The notes under the pieces: model-generated
The model's database searches: none
Told to the model about the DNA's origin: nothing
Seen by the model: only the letters and a program-made list of their open reading frames with translations
Position numbers and translations under genes: made by a program
Part shown: piece after piece, positions 48,120 through 58,330 of the stretch
Position numbering within the stretch: position 1 is the first letter of the stretch
How the letters are laid out: each line of letters begins with the position of its first letter
NCBI GenBank assembly: GCA_029224185.1
Contig: CM055196.1
Location: 13,580,009-13,644,008, forward strand
Direction of reading: 5' to 3'
Length of the DNA stretch: 64,000 nucleotides
Source: Karalla daura
Lineage: Eukaryota > Chordata > Actinopteri > Chaetodontiformes > Leiognathidae

Positions 48120-50761
48120 CTAAATGACAAGAGAGCGCTGAAACCTGCGCTTTGCTTTTACTGTGTGCAAATGGGACATTAGGCTTGTCTTTCTTTTTCT
48201 TTTTTTCCCTCTCTCTATCCCCCCACCCTCCCCCCTTTTGGAGCCTGACATCATTTATATCTGTCAGTCCCTACAAACAAGACGTAGGATATGCACACAA
48301 TGATAAATGAAGGATATATAGAATTAAATAAATAAGTAAAAATAATAATAAAATCAAAGCGTGTCAAATCATCTGCACGCTTCTCTAAAATCAAAGTGTG
48401 AGAATCTATTTTATTTAGAAGTTTTTTAGTTTAACATTATGTTGTTTGTGTATTTGTCAAACACCTTTGTTTTGCTGTCAAAGATAAAAAACACGTCTTG
48501 CGTGCTCGTGTCACGTTTTGCGCTCGTACGTCTTCATTAACCAATTGAGCGGCTTAAAATCCTATAATTAAAAAAAAAAAAAAGCTTTGACCATAGGTAA
48601 CTATTTTGGGTCCAACAACCTTGGAGCCAGTGCACATCTTTTTGATAGCTCTTATGTGGGACTGATTGCTGTTTATTTATGTTTAATTAAGTGTTTGGTG
48701 CAGCTGGACCATCAGTGTTGTAAATTGGCACTTTCAAAATAAAGCTGGATTGAATTGGGTCAGCCTTGTTATGTTTTTTTGTTTGTTTTTTGCATGTTAG
48801 AGACAACTTGTGAGTGAGAGTGCGTGCGTGTGTATGTGTGTGTGTGTTGTCTTACCTGTGGTGAAGAGCACAATTGCCTTTAAGCAGCTATATTCAGCAG
48901 AGTCAACGTGCAAAGCTTTGAGCTTTTCCACTTGTTCTTGGAAGATCCTAATGTGGTCCATGAAGGCCACCACTCTGTCCGCAGACATGGGGGAGGCGTG
49001 AAGGCCAGCGGCCGCCAGGAGAGGAGCCACATGCAGGGGCATGGAGCACTGTGCGGCGTTCAGCACAAATAACTCACTCCACGTCAACCTCAGCAGAGCC
49101 ACCTGGTCTGTGATCTGCAGGTCGGGAAAGAAGGGAATATTCCTGGCCCACTCCACGGCGCTGAAGAGCATCCTGGCTGCTAGTTCACAAATGTTCTCGA
49201 TGCCCATGATGTTGTTGGGCTGCATGCATTGGCTGCCATAGCGGGACGTCGGGTAGGGCTCCGCTCTCAACAGAAGAGAGATATATCCGGATAGGTAGGA
49301 ATGGCAGTGCAGCGGGTCTCCATTTGTCAAGGCGAACTGGCCGTGGTGCGGCTGTGTGGGTGGCACCCGTCCCCTTTGCACGGCTGCAGTAAAAAGAGAA
49401 ACTACAGATATTGAAGCCTGAATTCTACAAGCATCACAAAGTCACTGAGAGCAAGAGCAGAAAGGCTGCTGTCACACATTTTCACTCAGCACAGAAATCA
49501 CACACACTCTCACACACCCAGGGAGAATAAATATGACAGGCAGCATGATTGCTGTAGGCCTATAACATCAAAACACACAGATATATTATGTTGTGTTTTT
49601 GCGGGGAGAACAGACATCAGTCGTGCCGGGAAACATGTTTTACACCGCTCAGTGTGCATATATGTCCTCCTTGGCTTTAAAATGATGTTGTTGGGTAGCA
49701 GCAACATGAGCTGGCTGTGAAGGAACACAAAGAGGGCAAGGGAGACCTTGCATGTTTAACCCTTAACCTACTTACCAATGCATTTTTTAATAAAACCACA
49801 TGCATGCAGACCTGCATATATGTGAGTATATATATATATATATTAGCTAAATTCTTACACGGAAGCATCGTGCGTGTCTGTGTGTGTGTGTAATATCAGA
49901 CCCACACACGGAGCGAGGGGGTGGATGTGCAAGATGTAGCCCGAGCTGCTGTCTCTGAATACGGCTCTCGCCATAATAGCGCAGGGAGGGGGGCTCTGTC
50001 TCTTTTATTATATATACACATATTTATAAAATCGTCGGTTCAGATGTCGCTCTGATGCGCTGAAACCATTTATTTGTGGCGTTGCTGGTGCTGGATAAGC
50101 TCTCGGTACTTGAACGCAACACCGGGGCGAACCTCGAGCGTCGAAGCTCGAGCACCGGAGCTGGTTCCCCCCGCGTGCTCCCAGCCGCAGGGGGGGGGGG
50201 GGTCGGAAAAAAGAGACATTATACACGGTTTTTCATGTCTGGAAAACACACACAAAACCACACGTATACACACAAACACACACGGATAAGAAACCAAAGA
50301 GTCCCAATACCTTCCCGTCTCATGCCGACTTTAAGGCATTTTTTGAGGCGGCAGTACTGACACTGATTGCGGTGGTGTTGGTCGATTGGACAATTCCTGT
50401 TGGCCCGGCATGTGTAAGTGAGGTTCCGTCGTACGCTCCTTTTGAAGAAGCTCTTGCAGCCTTCGCATGTGAACTGGCCGTAGTGTTTGCCGCTGGATTT
50501 GTCCCCGCAAACCACACATTCAATGTGCTGCGGCTGCTTCTCCGACTGCTGCGTCGTCTGGTTCGTCGGCGTGGACTGCGTGTTGTTCGGGGGTCCCTGC
50601 ACCGGAGTCTGCGGGGTCGGAGGGGCGACCTGAGAGGCTGTCAGATTCAACTGGCCTGGTTGAGGGGTGGGTAGAGATAGTCCTCCTTGGGTCTGCGAGG
50701 AAAGGGTGCCTTGGGTGTCAGCCACATCGTCCTGGGAGCCTCTCCACACTACCATTGCCAT
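46223..50761 (-). CDS. nr2f2: COUP-TFII orphan nuclear receptor, three coding exons joined (50311-50761, 48856-49383, 46223-46497)
   Basis: This gene encodes a nuclear-receptor transcription factor of the COUP-TF (NR2F) group, which binds AGGTCA-type direct repeats as a dimer and mostly represses target genes; in vertebrates it acts in vein, heart, neural and mesenchymal development. The three exons splice to 1254 nt (417 residues plus TAA) with GT-AG introns, both phase 1. Residues 1-79 are a proline/glutamine/threonine-rich N-terminus. Two C4 zinc fingers follow (C82, C85, C99, C102 and C118, C124, C134, C137) with P-box CEGCK, then a hinge and a ligand-binding domain from about 176 to 417 ending in the AF-2 helix near 398-406. 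NR2F2 rather than NR2F1 is chosen from MLFSAVEW, ITDQVALLR, SDVAHVES and QPTRFGK; the ending YMSIQ and RYGSQ are more NR2F1-like. Length is close to the human protein (414, from memory). A lineage-specific nr2f2 duplicate is possible. Confidence 0.93.
46671..46945. repeat. Retroelement-tail-like fragment in nr2f2 intron 2
   Basis: It opens GTATCAGGATCAGTTTTACT and then GCCAAGTAG, and later reads ATGTATGTGCAAGAGAG and TCTACAGCTCCAGCGTTGT. This order of phrases matches a widespread teleost element as I remember it. The family is not named. Confidence 0.45.
47160..47237. repeat. GGGA/GA tract in nr2f2 intron 2
   Basis: GGGA repeats grading into GA repeats on the plus strand, pyrimidine-rich on the transcribed sense. 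Confidence 0.95.
47370..47406. repeat. GT microsatellite in nr2f2 intron 2
   Basis: GT tract with one TA interruption. Confidence 0.95.
48050..48117. repeat. GT microsatellite in nr2f2 intron 2
   Basis: About 67 bp of GT with one GC interruption near the start. Confidence 0.97.
48661..48765 (+). repeat. LINE-3'-tail-like fragment in nr2f2 intron 2
   Basis: GTAAATTGGCACTTTC followed by AAAATAAAGCTGGATTGAAT resembles the 3' end of teleost L2/RTE-type LINEs, which end in AATAAA and a TTGAATTGAA-like tail. It is inserted antisense to nr2f2. Confidence 0.45.
48856..49383 (-). CDS. nr2f2: nr2f2 coding exon 2: hinge and most of the ligand-binding domain
   Basis: This exon is 528 nt and encodes residues 151-326 plus one base of codon 327. 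The acceptor is CTGCAG just before CCGTGCAAAG, and the donor is CACAG|gtaag at 48856/48855. It begins AVQRGRVPPTQP and covers the hinge and the first two thirds of the ligand-binding domain, including ITDQVALLRLTWSELFVLNA and the segment HVAPLLAAAGLHASPMSADR. Four residues differ from the vertebrate NR2F2 sequence I remember: V157 for M, H163 for T, H176 for N and T326 for S. All are in or beside the hinge or at the exon junction, not in the zinc fingers. Confidence 0.95.
49384..50310 (-). other. nr2f2 intron 1 (927 nt)
   Basis: The intron runs from a GT donor beside 50311 to a CTGCAG acceptor beside 49383. It holds short TA (49826-49842) and GT (49880-49892) repeats, a C-run on the coding strand (about 50190-50201) and a perfect 7-bp inverted repeat at 50133-50152. 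In mammals, shorter NR2F2 isoforms without the DNA-binding domain start from an alternative first exon. I looked here for the peptide I remember for that exon and did not find it. Confidence 0.9.
50311..50761 (-). CDS. nr2f2: nr2f2 coding exon 1: N-terminus and DNA-binding domain
   Basis: This exon encodes residues 1-150 plus the first base of codon 151. The ATG at 50761-50759 has G at -3 and G at +4, and an in-frame TGA lies at 50773-50771, so the start is secure. It opens with MAMVVWRGSQDD, continues through a low-complexity stretch with the COUP-TF signature PPTPQTP, and holds the complete DNA-binding domain (about residues 79-150). The donor is G|gtattg at 50311/50310. Keeping both zinc fingers in one exon is typical of the NR2F genes. 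Reading past the donor gives 30 more codons before a stop; these are intronic. Confidence 0.95.
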
Positions 50762-51520
50762 ATCTATCAGTCAACGTAAAGAAACTTTTTGTCTGCCGTT
50801 GTGGTTGTCGCGGTGGAGAATGATGTCTCAGAAACACAGAGATGTCAAATCTAGCTACACGTTGAATCCACTCTTGGGAGGAAGAAAAAAAATCTTATTC
50901 TTCTTGTTGGAGGAGGAGGAAGGTTTCAAAACTGATGCGATGGCGAGCTGAGTCGCTGCCTTGCGCTTAAAGGCCAAGTCCAGGGGTGCTTCCAGCCAGC
51001 CATCCAGCACACCCCATCAGTGGGGTAAATACTAAAACAATCAACCGAGGTAGCATGGGATGTTCAGTGGAAGGATGGAGCAGGGAGCGTTTCCTGCAAG
51101 CAGCATGAAACAAACTGAGCGAGCAGCTTATACTATCAAGTTCCAGCACAAGTCTTGAAGGAAAAAATCACCAACAACTGGGTAATAGAAAAGAGAGGGG
51201 AGGAAAAAAAGGAAAAAACTGCGTCTTCTTCTTCCTTTTCTTCCTATGAGGTAACGCCAGCAAGGAGAGGAGCCTGGAATATGAAGACAACTCTCTCCTC
51301 TTCTTCTTCTTCTTCTTCTCCTTCTTCTTCTTCCCACCCCTCCAAAAAACAAAAACACGCAAAGATCACAACCTGCGGGGAAAAAACCCCTTCCTTCGGT
51401 GTGGACCGAAAAAATAATAGGCAAAAAAGAGGAGTAAGACGAATCAAAGTGATCAAATATGTTAAAAAGGCGGAGGTTAGGAAGTGATTTGCGATTGGTA
51501 GGAGCCGGGCTGGCAGAATG
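50762..51520 (-). other. Putative nr2f2 5' untranslated region with upstream ORFs
   Basis: The stretch between the TATA-like box and the start codon is rich in A/G and CTT repeats. It has minus-strand ATGs at 51106, 51056, 51017 and 51003, opening short frames of 21, 29, 16 and 25 codons that all stop before the main ATG (ends 51041, 50967, 50967 and 50926). Their start contexts are weak at -3. The transcription start is inferred from the TATA-like box and could lie elsewhere. Confidence 0.45.
51299..51333. repeat. CTT tract in the putative nr2f2 5' UTR
   Basis: CTT repeats on plus, so GAA/AAG-rich in the nr2f2 transcript sense. This is purine-rich and unlikely to fold strongly. Confidence 0.9.
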
Positions 51521-51557
51521 CTTTCTCTCTGATCAGCTCACTGAGCTCTCTATATAG

Positions 51558-51570
51558 TGAACTTTGACAC
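51558..51570 (-). promoter_or_regulatory. DR1 nuclear-receptor response element next to the TATA-like box
   Basis: The 13-bp site is two half-sites, GTGTCA and AGTTCA, separated by one A. AGTTCA is a canonical retinoid/HNF4-type half-site; GTGTCA differs from AGGTCA at two positions. DR1 sites are bound by RXR heterodimers, HNF4 and COUP-TFs themselves, so autoregulation is possible. Confidence 0.45.
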
Positions 51571-51611
51571 GACTGCTGCAACTTAGCACACGTTACCATG
51601 GAGATCGCCTA

Positions 51612-51621
51612 CCATATAAGG
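51612..51621. promoter_or_regulatory. Perfect CArG box (SRF site)
   Basis: CCATATAAGG matches CC(A/T)6GG exactly. Read on the plus strand its TATAAG core could alternatively serve as a TATA element for divergent transcription. Confidence 0.4.
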
Positions 51622-51689
51622 CAGGAGAGTGTGTTTGACTGGTCAGAGCTCAGGGACCGCCCCCTGAACCCCATTGGCTGGTCGGCACT

Positions 51690-52072
51690 TGTGCTACTTG
51701 GTACCGTGCCAGAGCCAGCACGGAGGTCGAGAGGGCCGCTGGGTCCTAAAGGGAGCCGGGTTATTGTCGTTTCCATCCATCCACACAGACACACACACAC
51801 ACATGCACGCATACACAGACAGACACATACACATGGGTTTGTTTCCCCTCTAATACAGGCACACACACACGCACAGCCCGAGGAGCAATTTTTACGGGAA
51901 AAAAAATAAATAAAAAATCTTAATCTCAAATGTTGGTCCAGTTGTAGTGGATCCTTGTCCAAAGATATGACACACATACATTCACAAACATATACACAGG
52001 TGCACTTTGTGGACTCTGATTACAATAAAACTGTCTGCCTATTGTGCCCTTACCCTAATCCTGGAGGTATGT

Positions 52073-52132
<60 letters not shown>

Positions 52133-53029
52133 CTATATATAAATCCAGGCTGCTCATGTGAACAAAACACAAATAAACGCTGCAGCGATACCACCAATTC
52201 AAATTATTCCCCTTCCATTTATATATCGATAAAATAATTGCGAATAAATAGCATGAGGACACCCACAATGTCACATCCTTTGAATTCGAACCCATACCCA
52301 TATTTGCACAGGTTAACACACCTATTAGCACGTCTCAGCACACCAGGTAGCATCTATCACAGCCTCACACCACACCTCTTATAAAAATGTTATGATAGGC
52401 TACTGACATCATCCGGGCGCCCGTTGCAGCCCCGCTGGCCGCAAATAGTCCTTGCCCAGCAGGTCAGAAAGAGGCCAAATTCATGGGGTCTCAGGAGCCA
52501 GGACTCCCGGTCCCCGGATGTGGTCGGGACATGAAATGCACTTGCACTCTAAACGAGGACCACAGCTTAAAAATGTCACCTGAGGTCAAAGGCCGTGCCC
52601 TTAACAGTAAACTTAGGATGAAAGTGTAAAGCCGCTTCCTGATCAACAGCACTGTAAAAGGTGTTTGTGGTGATTTAGACACTTCATAATGTCTGTCAGG
52701 TGTCGCCATACAATAAAGATAATCCATGAGCGTGTGAAACAGGGTCAGTGTTGTTCGACGAGGCTCGATCAATCGATTTTCTTAGGTTGGTGAGAGTAAA
52801 TAGAGGTTACTCGAGAGGCGATTAAACTGCAGGTAAAACTTGACCATATAGCTGCAGCTGAAGCCTGTACGGAGCTGTTTGCGTTTGTGTGTGTGCACGT
52901 GAGTGTGTGTGTGTTTGCATAGAGGAGCAGCAGCAACAGCAGCAGCATGCAGGCATGCATTGTCCACTGGGTGTATTAACAGTATATGGCTGCCCCCTAG
53001 CGTATGAACCACTCGCTTTCAAATAAGAT
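51690..53029. other. nr2f2 upstream region with simple repeats
   Basis: No gene is seen. The stretch holds CA-rich tracts (51784-51870), a TA microsatellite (52075-52129), a GT-rich tract (about 52885-52915) and a short CAG/CAA-type repeat near 52927-52948. The part 52390-52760 is non-repetitive and may be regulatory. Confidence 0.6.
52075..52129. repeat. TA microsatellite
   Basis: About 55 bp of pure TA. Confidence 0.97.
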
Positions 53030-53383
53030 TCAATTTAGAGGAGCTATCCGACACGCAAACCGCTTCAGTCTCGTCTCCAGCATCGAGCAAAACTAACGAG
53101 CACCATTTTAAAACCGAGGTGTGTTTGTTTTATATTGCGCGTTATAACACGACCCGGAGCTTTGAGAGTTGCCAAAGTTGGATTTACTTTTTCGCCACTT
53201 CAGACAATCTCGGCGGTGGTATTTAGATCCAATTGTCTCTTTATTACCTAAAAAAGAAAACCCAAATCAGGCAGTGCTATGACTATTTTCTCGGTCTTAT
53301 TTACAGATCGCACGAACACGGAGAGTCTGTAAATAAAAACATACCGCGATGCATCCGATCGTCACAGCTCTGCTTCCAAAGAG
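53030..53383 (+). ncRNA. Possible first exon of a divergent transcript upstream of nr2f2
   Basis: A textbook splice donor, GAG|GTAAGTA, lies at 53383/53384 on the plus strand, about 1.9 kb upstream of the presumed nr2f2 start and pointing away from it. The preceding stretch is non-repetitive and CpG-containing with no meaningful reading frame. Mammals have a divergent antisense RNA (NR2F2-AS1) in this position. The exon start is arbitrary, and I found no acceptor that proves splicing. Confidence 0.3.
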
Positions 53384-54421
<1,038 letters not shown>

Positions 54422-54499
54422 GAATCGCAGTTATAAAATCAAACATAAAATATACGGTGCAACGATTTGAACAGCAATCAGTAATTATCAGCAATTAAC

Positions 54500-54840
54500 A
54501 CTTTTATTTTTAATATTATTACAGCTACACCAGCAGCAATTATACGCGATAATAACCCCAATTAACCTGGCGTAAATGTGCACCAGGTTGCAAAATTGCG
54601 GACGTTTCCCTTTACGCTCAGACGTAATTGATTTGCTATTAAACGCCTTAGAAAAGTCCTGCCGTGCTGCAAGATTTTTTTATTTATTTTTTCCCCGGGT
54701 TTTAAAAGTTTCCTCTCTGCGATTAGTGCTTGTTCTCGCTTCAAGCTGCAGGATAAAAAGCTCAGCAACAATAGCGCTGCCCAACGGGACCGCTATCGAT
54801 TAAGACGAGACAGAGGATGTCGCCTGCACTAAATATTTAC
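54500..54840. promoter_or_regulatory. Candidate conserved regulatory element
   Basis: A unique block with CCAATTAACCTGG, GACGTAATTGATTTGC and CTATTAAACG, several CpGs and a CCTGG/CCAGG inverted pair (about 54567-54587). Confidence 0.4.
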
Positions 54841-54906
54841 TGATCACACACACAAATAGCTGGATCTGTAACGATTTCCCATGCTCCGGCTGGTGGTGGG
54901 GAGAGC

Positions 54907-55200
54907 GAGAGGGAGAGAGAGAGAGAGAGAGAGAGAGGACTAAATCACTTTATTATTGTTAGTAAAACAAAGCAACACAGCGGTGGAGGTGTGCTGATTG
55001 GGATAAGTGCAGTTACAATAATCGATAATAGTTGAGATTTACGGGCGTGCGAAGAAAAAAGCTCCAAGTGACACGTGTGGACGGCGATTCTTCATGTGTG
55101 TCAACAGGCTGCACACACACACGCATACACACACACACACACACACACTCACACGCACACGCACACGCACACACAGACACACACACACACACGCACGCAT
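54907..55200. repeat. GA tract (54907-54938) and CA tract (55112-55200)
   Basis: The CA tract has several CG, CT and GA interruptions and spans about 88 bp. Confidence 0.95.
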
Positions 55201-56530
55201 GCACTGCAGGCTTAAGACAGGCTTAAACAATTTACTAAAGATTGTCCTGGAGACAATGTTTTTTAAAAAATAATCAAAAACTGGGTTAAAAAGTCTGCTT
55301 TCACCTTATCCGAGCCCTCACCAAGTGATCCATACAGACAGACAGGCAGAGGGAGAGAAAGAAAAAGAGAGAGAGAGAGATAAAGAGAGAGAGGGATGCT
55401 GACCCGCAGGTCCCGGCCTGATTAACCCTTGCAGAGCCGTACAGGAGCAAATGTTAACCAGGCTAATCAACTTCAAGAGTCTGATTGAAGGAGAGGACTG
55501 AGGGGACATGGGACAGAAACTTATCAGTTCAATTAAAACAAAACAAAAGACAGAAAACACCTAGAGAGGGGGGAAAAATGATCATTTTTGGAACAATTGA
55601 GTCAATTTAAAATATCAGAAATCTTGGGGATTCATTCTAGATTATATGCAACAGGTTCAGTATTTTTTCCCCCATTATTTAAAACTATTTAAATTGTTAT
55701 TTCCCTGTGTGATAAAGACGGCTTGATTGATAGGTGCTCGTGCCCCACATGTCATCTCATTTCTATCTGCTGCACCGCATCATATCAATCAGTGTCCTGC
55801 ACTAAAGGCTCCATATCGCCTAACAGCAGTGTTTCACTGTGCCGCCGTGTTGCTATATATGTAAAGATGAAGAGAGAAAGAGACAGGGAGGAAAAAAAAC
55901 AGATGACCAATTAGTCAAGCATTTGCTTGTACATTTGCCGTCATTAAGGTAAAGAATATTTGCTGACAAAACATAATTTAAGTCTCAAGAAGTTACTGCA
56001 GATAATCACAGGAAGAGCGAGGAAAAAGCAAAACATGGCAGCAGCAAAAATCTTTCCCCTGAAGGATGTTTTAACATTTAAAAATATTCAGGATGCGAAA
56101 TGTTGGATAATTGTGTGGGAATAAAATAAATGTTCTCAAATGTTGTGATATTTAGAGTTTTTTAAATATGTCTTTTGTTCTAACAATGCAAGCTGTGTGC
56201 ATTTCTTTAAATAGACTTAAATGACAAAACAAGTACTAGGGATTATATTTCTTTTTACACCTCTTTAACAGTAAATGTGGTTTGTGTTTGTTTGAGGCTT
56301 CTGATTGCATGTATCTGGGAGCTAGATAGAGACACGTGTGGTGTACACACACAAACATACACACACATACACACAGAGTAAAAGATTTAGTCTCTTCACC
56401 TGTTGGTGAGAGTGTGCTTTCGTGTCAGCACACACACACACAGACACACACACGAACACACAAACACACACGCACACAGACACACATGCACAGACACACA
56501 CAAGACCATTTTATGAGGAGTTGATCCGGC
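55201..56530. other. Intergenic, no gene; possible regulatory block at 55400-55550
   Basis: A GA-rich tract lies at 55363-55395 and CA tracts at 56346-56372 and 56430-56503. The segment 55400-55550 is non-repetitive and contains CTGATTAACCC and GGCTAATCAAC. Confidence 0.5.
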
Positions 56531-56760
56531 GCTGTAGATCACTTCCTCTCTGTCTGTTCGCCCCAGGGGCCGCTATCTGAAAAAAGCAATAGATCCCAGA
56601 TACCTCACTGTGTTCAATTTGCCAATGATAGATTATAGTGCCAATTTAAACAGATAGGGATCAATTTGTCTCAATGATCACTATTCAGGCCGGGTGCCAG
56701 CCAGCCAGTCAGTCAGCGTGTCTTTTCATGTATTTGTAAACGGCGGCTGTTTGAGTGACG
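56531..56760. promoter_or_regulatory. Candidate conserved regulatory element
   Basis: A unique block with CCAATGATAGATTATAG, CAATTTAAACAGATAG and TCAATGATCAC, a string of AT-core and GATA-type motifs in about 100 bp. Only texture supports the call. Confidence 0.45.
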
Positions 56761-57960
56761 TGCCGTCCAAGTGATCAGAACTTTAGATGGGGGGAGATGA
56801 TATATGAAATGATAGATGATGTGTTGTTTTGGCTGCACCATGCCGCAGAGCTGGAGCGTACACGACGGGTGCTGGAGGGGGGCGGTGCTGTAAGCAGCAA
56901 TGGCCAGAAGGTCAATGGTTTAACTCTTGGGCCTCTCTGGGAAAGTCTGGGTGTTGGTGTGTGCGTGTGTGTGTGGAGGGCGGGGGGGGGGGGGTAGTGT
57001 GGTAAAGTGCTCTCTAACCCTTCAGGAGCTGCTTCTGCTGGAGTGCCCTTCGGCAGAGCAGCTTAAAGCCCATCTGTCCCGGCGGAGCTGCACCGCCACC
57101 AGCAGAACAAGACTGCGGTTGTATAGCGGGCACTCCTGAGATGTGTCTCTTTGACTGCGACCTCCCCTCCCTTTTCTCTTTCTGCAGTGGGAGAGTGGGC
57201 AGCGTGCTCTGCTCACACTTTTTTTTTGTTTTGTTTTCCTGTGTGTGTGCGTGTGTGTGTTTTTTTTTTTTTCTGTAATGTACTCGGCCAGGGGAAAAGT
57301 TGCAGAGAAGACACAAGAGAGAAAGCTGCGGCGGCAGCTCTCAGGCCCGGGCTCAGACATGGGTCACATGTGGCCCCAGAGGCAGCAGACAGAGTATTGA
57401 GTTACTGTAACCCAAGGTGTAATGTGGTAGCAGTGTGGGATGTGTATAAATTACACAAACGGATGCAGAGGGGGCTTAGTTTAGCGTTCTATTACAACTG
57501 TTCAGTGTTGGACTTTATGCTTTATTTTTCTCAAATGTCAGCTACCCCCATTATTAGTCAGAATGGCATCCACACGTTGTATAGAGATCATTAATGTCTC
57601 ATTACCATTAGACTTAGCAGTATTGTCATGTGCAAAGCTCACCCCGTAGCGTGAGCAGAAAACACTTGGAGCCGTCGCTGCCTCTCTTCTGTTACTCGTG
57701 AAAGTTTTGAATATTATGGGAACACTGAATTTTTTCCTGTGATGTGTAATTTACATGATGACCAATAAAGTAAATTGAGTTAAATAAACACTGTGTGTAA
57801 TTGCGATTTGCAGTGTTACACCTGCCATATATGTGACTAATAAAGTTTTAAAACATCACGTGAGTTGTGTGACAACGGATTTTCTTTTACACAGAAACAA
57901 ATGTTATACACTGATATTTCACCAGTCTTCTTCTCTACTAATGCATTAAGGCTTGATATT
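56761..57960. other. Intergenic, no supported gene
   Basis: Unique sequence with a G-run (56981-56993) and GT and T runs (57241-57272). A 147-codon plus-strand frame (57151-57594) crosses a poly-T/GT tract and has no known domain. AATAAA occurs near 57764 and 57839 but with no upstream exon I can support. Confidence 0.45.
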
Positions 57961-58330
57961 TCCCGGTCTTGACTAAAACTATTGTTTTGATTGTATTTAA
58001 CAGCATGGCAAACAATAGAAAGGCAGCTCCCTCTTTGATTAAGTATTCCTCAAAGCTAACTTGCACTTCAGCCCCTTTGATGATGAAGGATAATTTTAGA
58101 GTAGCAGAGTTTTCTCATGCTGGTCTGTCTCAGGACCGCATTTACAACAGTCGCTGAACTTAAAGCAAAACTGTATTCAAGACTAAAATTAACTACAGTA
58201 ACATATTACACAAGGCACTTTTACCAGCCCCAGGCCTCGAGCCGGCAGGCTGAAAAATCAATCAAGCCTAAATGTTTTAACATCAGAAAGCATTTCTCAG
58301 TGGCAGCGCTGTGGACGTACATGTTGAAGC
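57961..58330. promoter_or_regulatory. Candidate conserved regulatory element
   Basis: A unique block with AAACAATAGAAAG (SOX-like) and CTCTTTGATTAAG (TCF/LEF-like) within about 50 bp. Confidence 0.35.

Larger units (their letters stand above)
46498..48855 (-). other. nr2f2 intron 2 (2358 nt)
   Basis: The intron starts GTAAG beside 48856 and ends CCTCAG beside 46497. It holds a GT tract on the plus strand (48050-48117), a G-rich GGGA/GA tract (47160-47237), a second GT tract (47370-47406), a LINE-tail-like fragment (48661-48765) and a fragment resembling a teleost retroelement tail (46671-46945). The stretch 47540-47830 is non-repetitive and could be regulatory. No alternative exon is evident. 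Confidence 0.9.
51549..51682 (-). promoter_or_regulatory. Candidate nr2f2 core promoter module
   Basis: Reading the minus strand from high to low coordinates, I see CCAAT in AGCCAATGGGG (about 51671-51681), a CArG box CCTTATATGG (51612-51621), an X-box-like GTTACCATGG half (plus strand 51592-51601), a DR1 element GTGTCA-A-AGTTCA (51558-51570) and a TATA-like CTATATAG (51550-51557). The order and spacing fit a core promoter with a start near 51520, giving a 5' UTR of about 760 nt. Retinoid responsiveness of NR2F2 is established in vertebrates; that this DR1 mediates it is inference. Confidence 0.55.

Noticed and set aside
48810..49241. Two plus-strand frames opposite nr2f2 exon 2
   Set aside because: Antisense shadows of the ligand-binding domain exon.
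50372..50674. 100-codon plus-strand frame opposite nr2f2 exon 1
   Set aside because: It is an antisense shadow of the conserved zinc-finger exon.
50967..51456. Longer upstream frames of 60-98 codons in the nr2f2 5' region
   Set aside because: Their listed starts are GTG or TTG codons; only the shorter ATG frames are reported.
51155..51487. 110-codon Ser/Lys-rich plus-strand frame
   Set aside because: Low-complexity product of CTT and A-rich tracts in the nr2f2 5' region.
57151..57594. 147-codon plus-strand frame
   Set aside because: It crosses a GT/poly-T tract, has no known domain and no exon signals.
57700..57860. 3' end of a gene (AATAAA motifs)
   Set aside because: No upstream exon or coding frame supports it; may be a retroelement tail or chance in AT-rich DNA.
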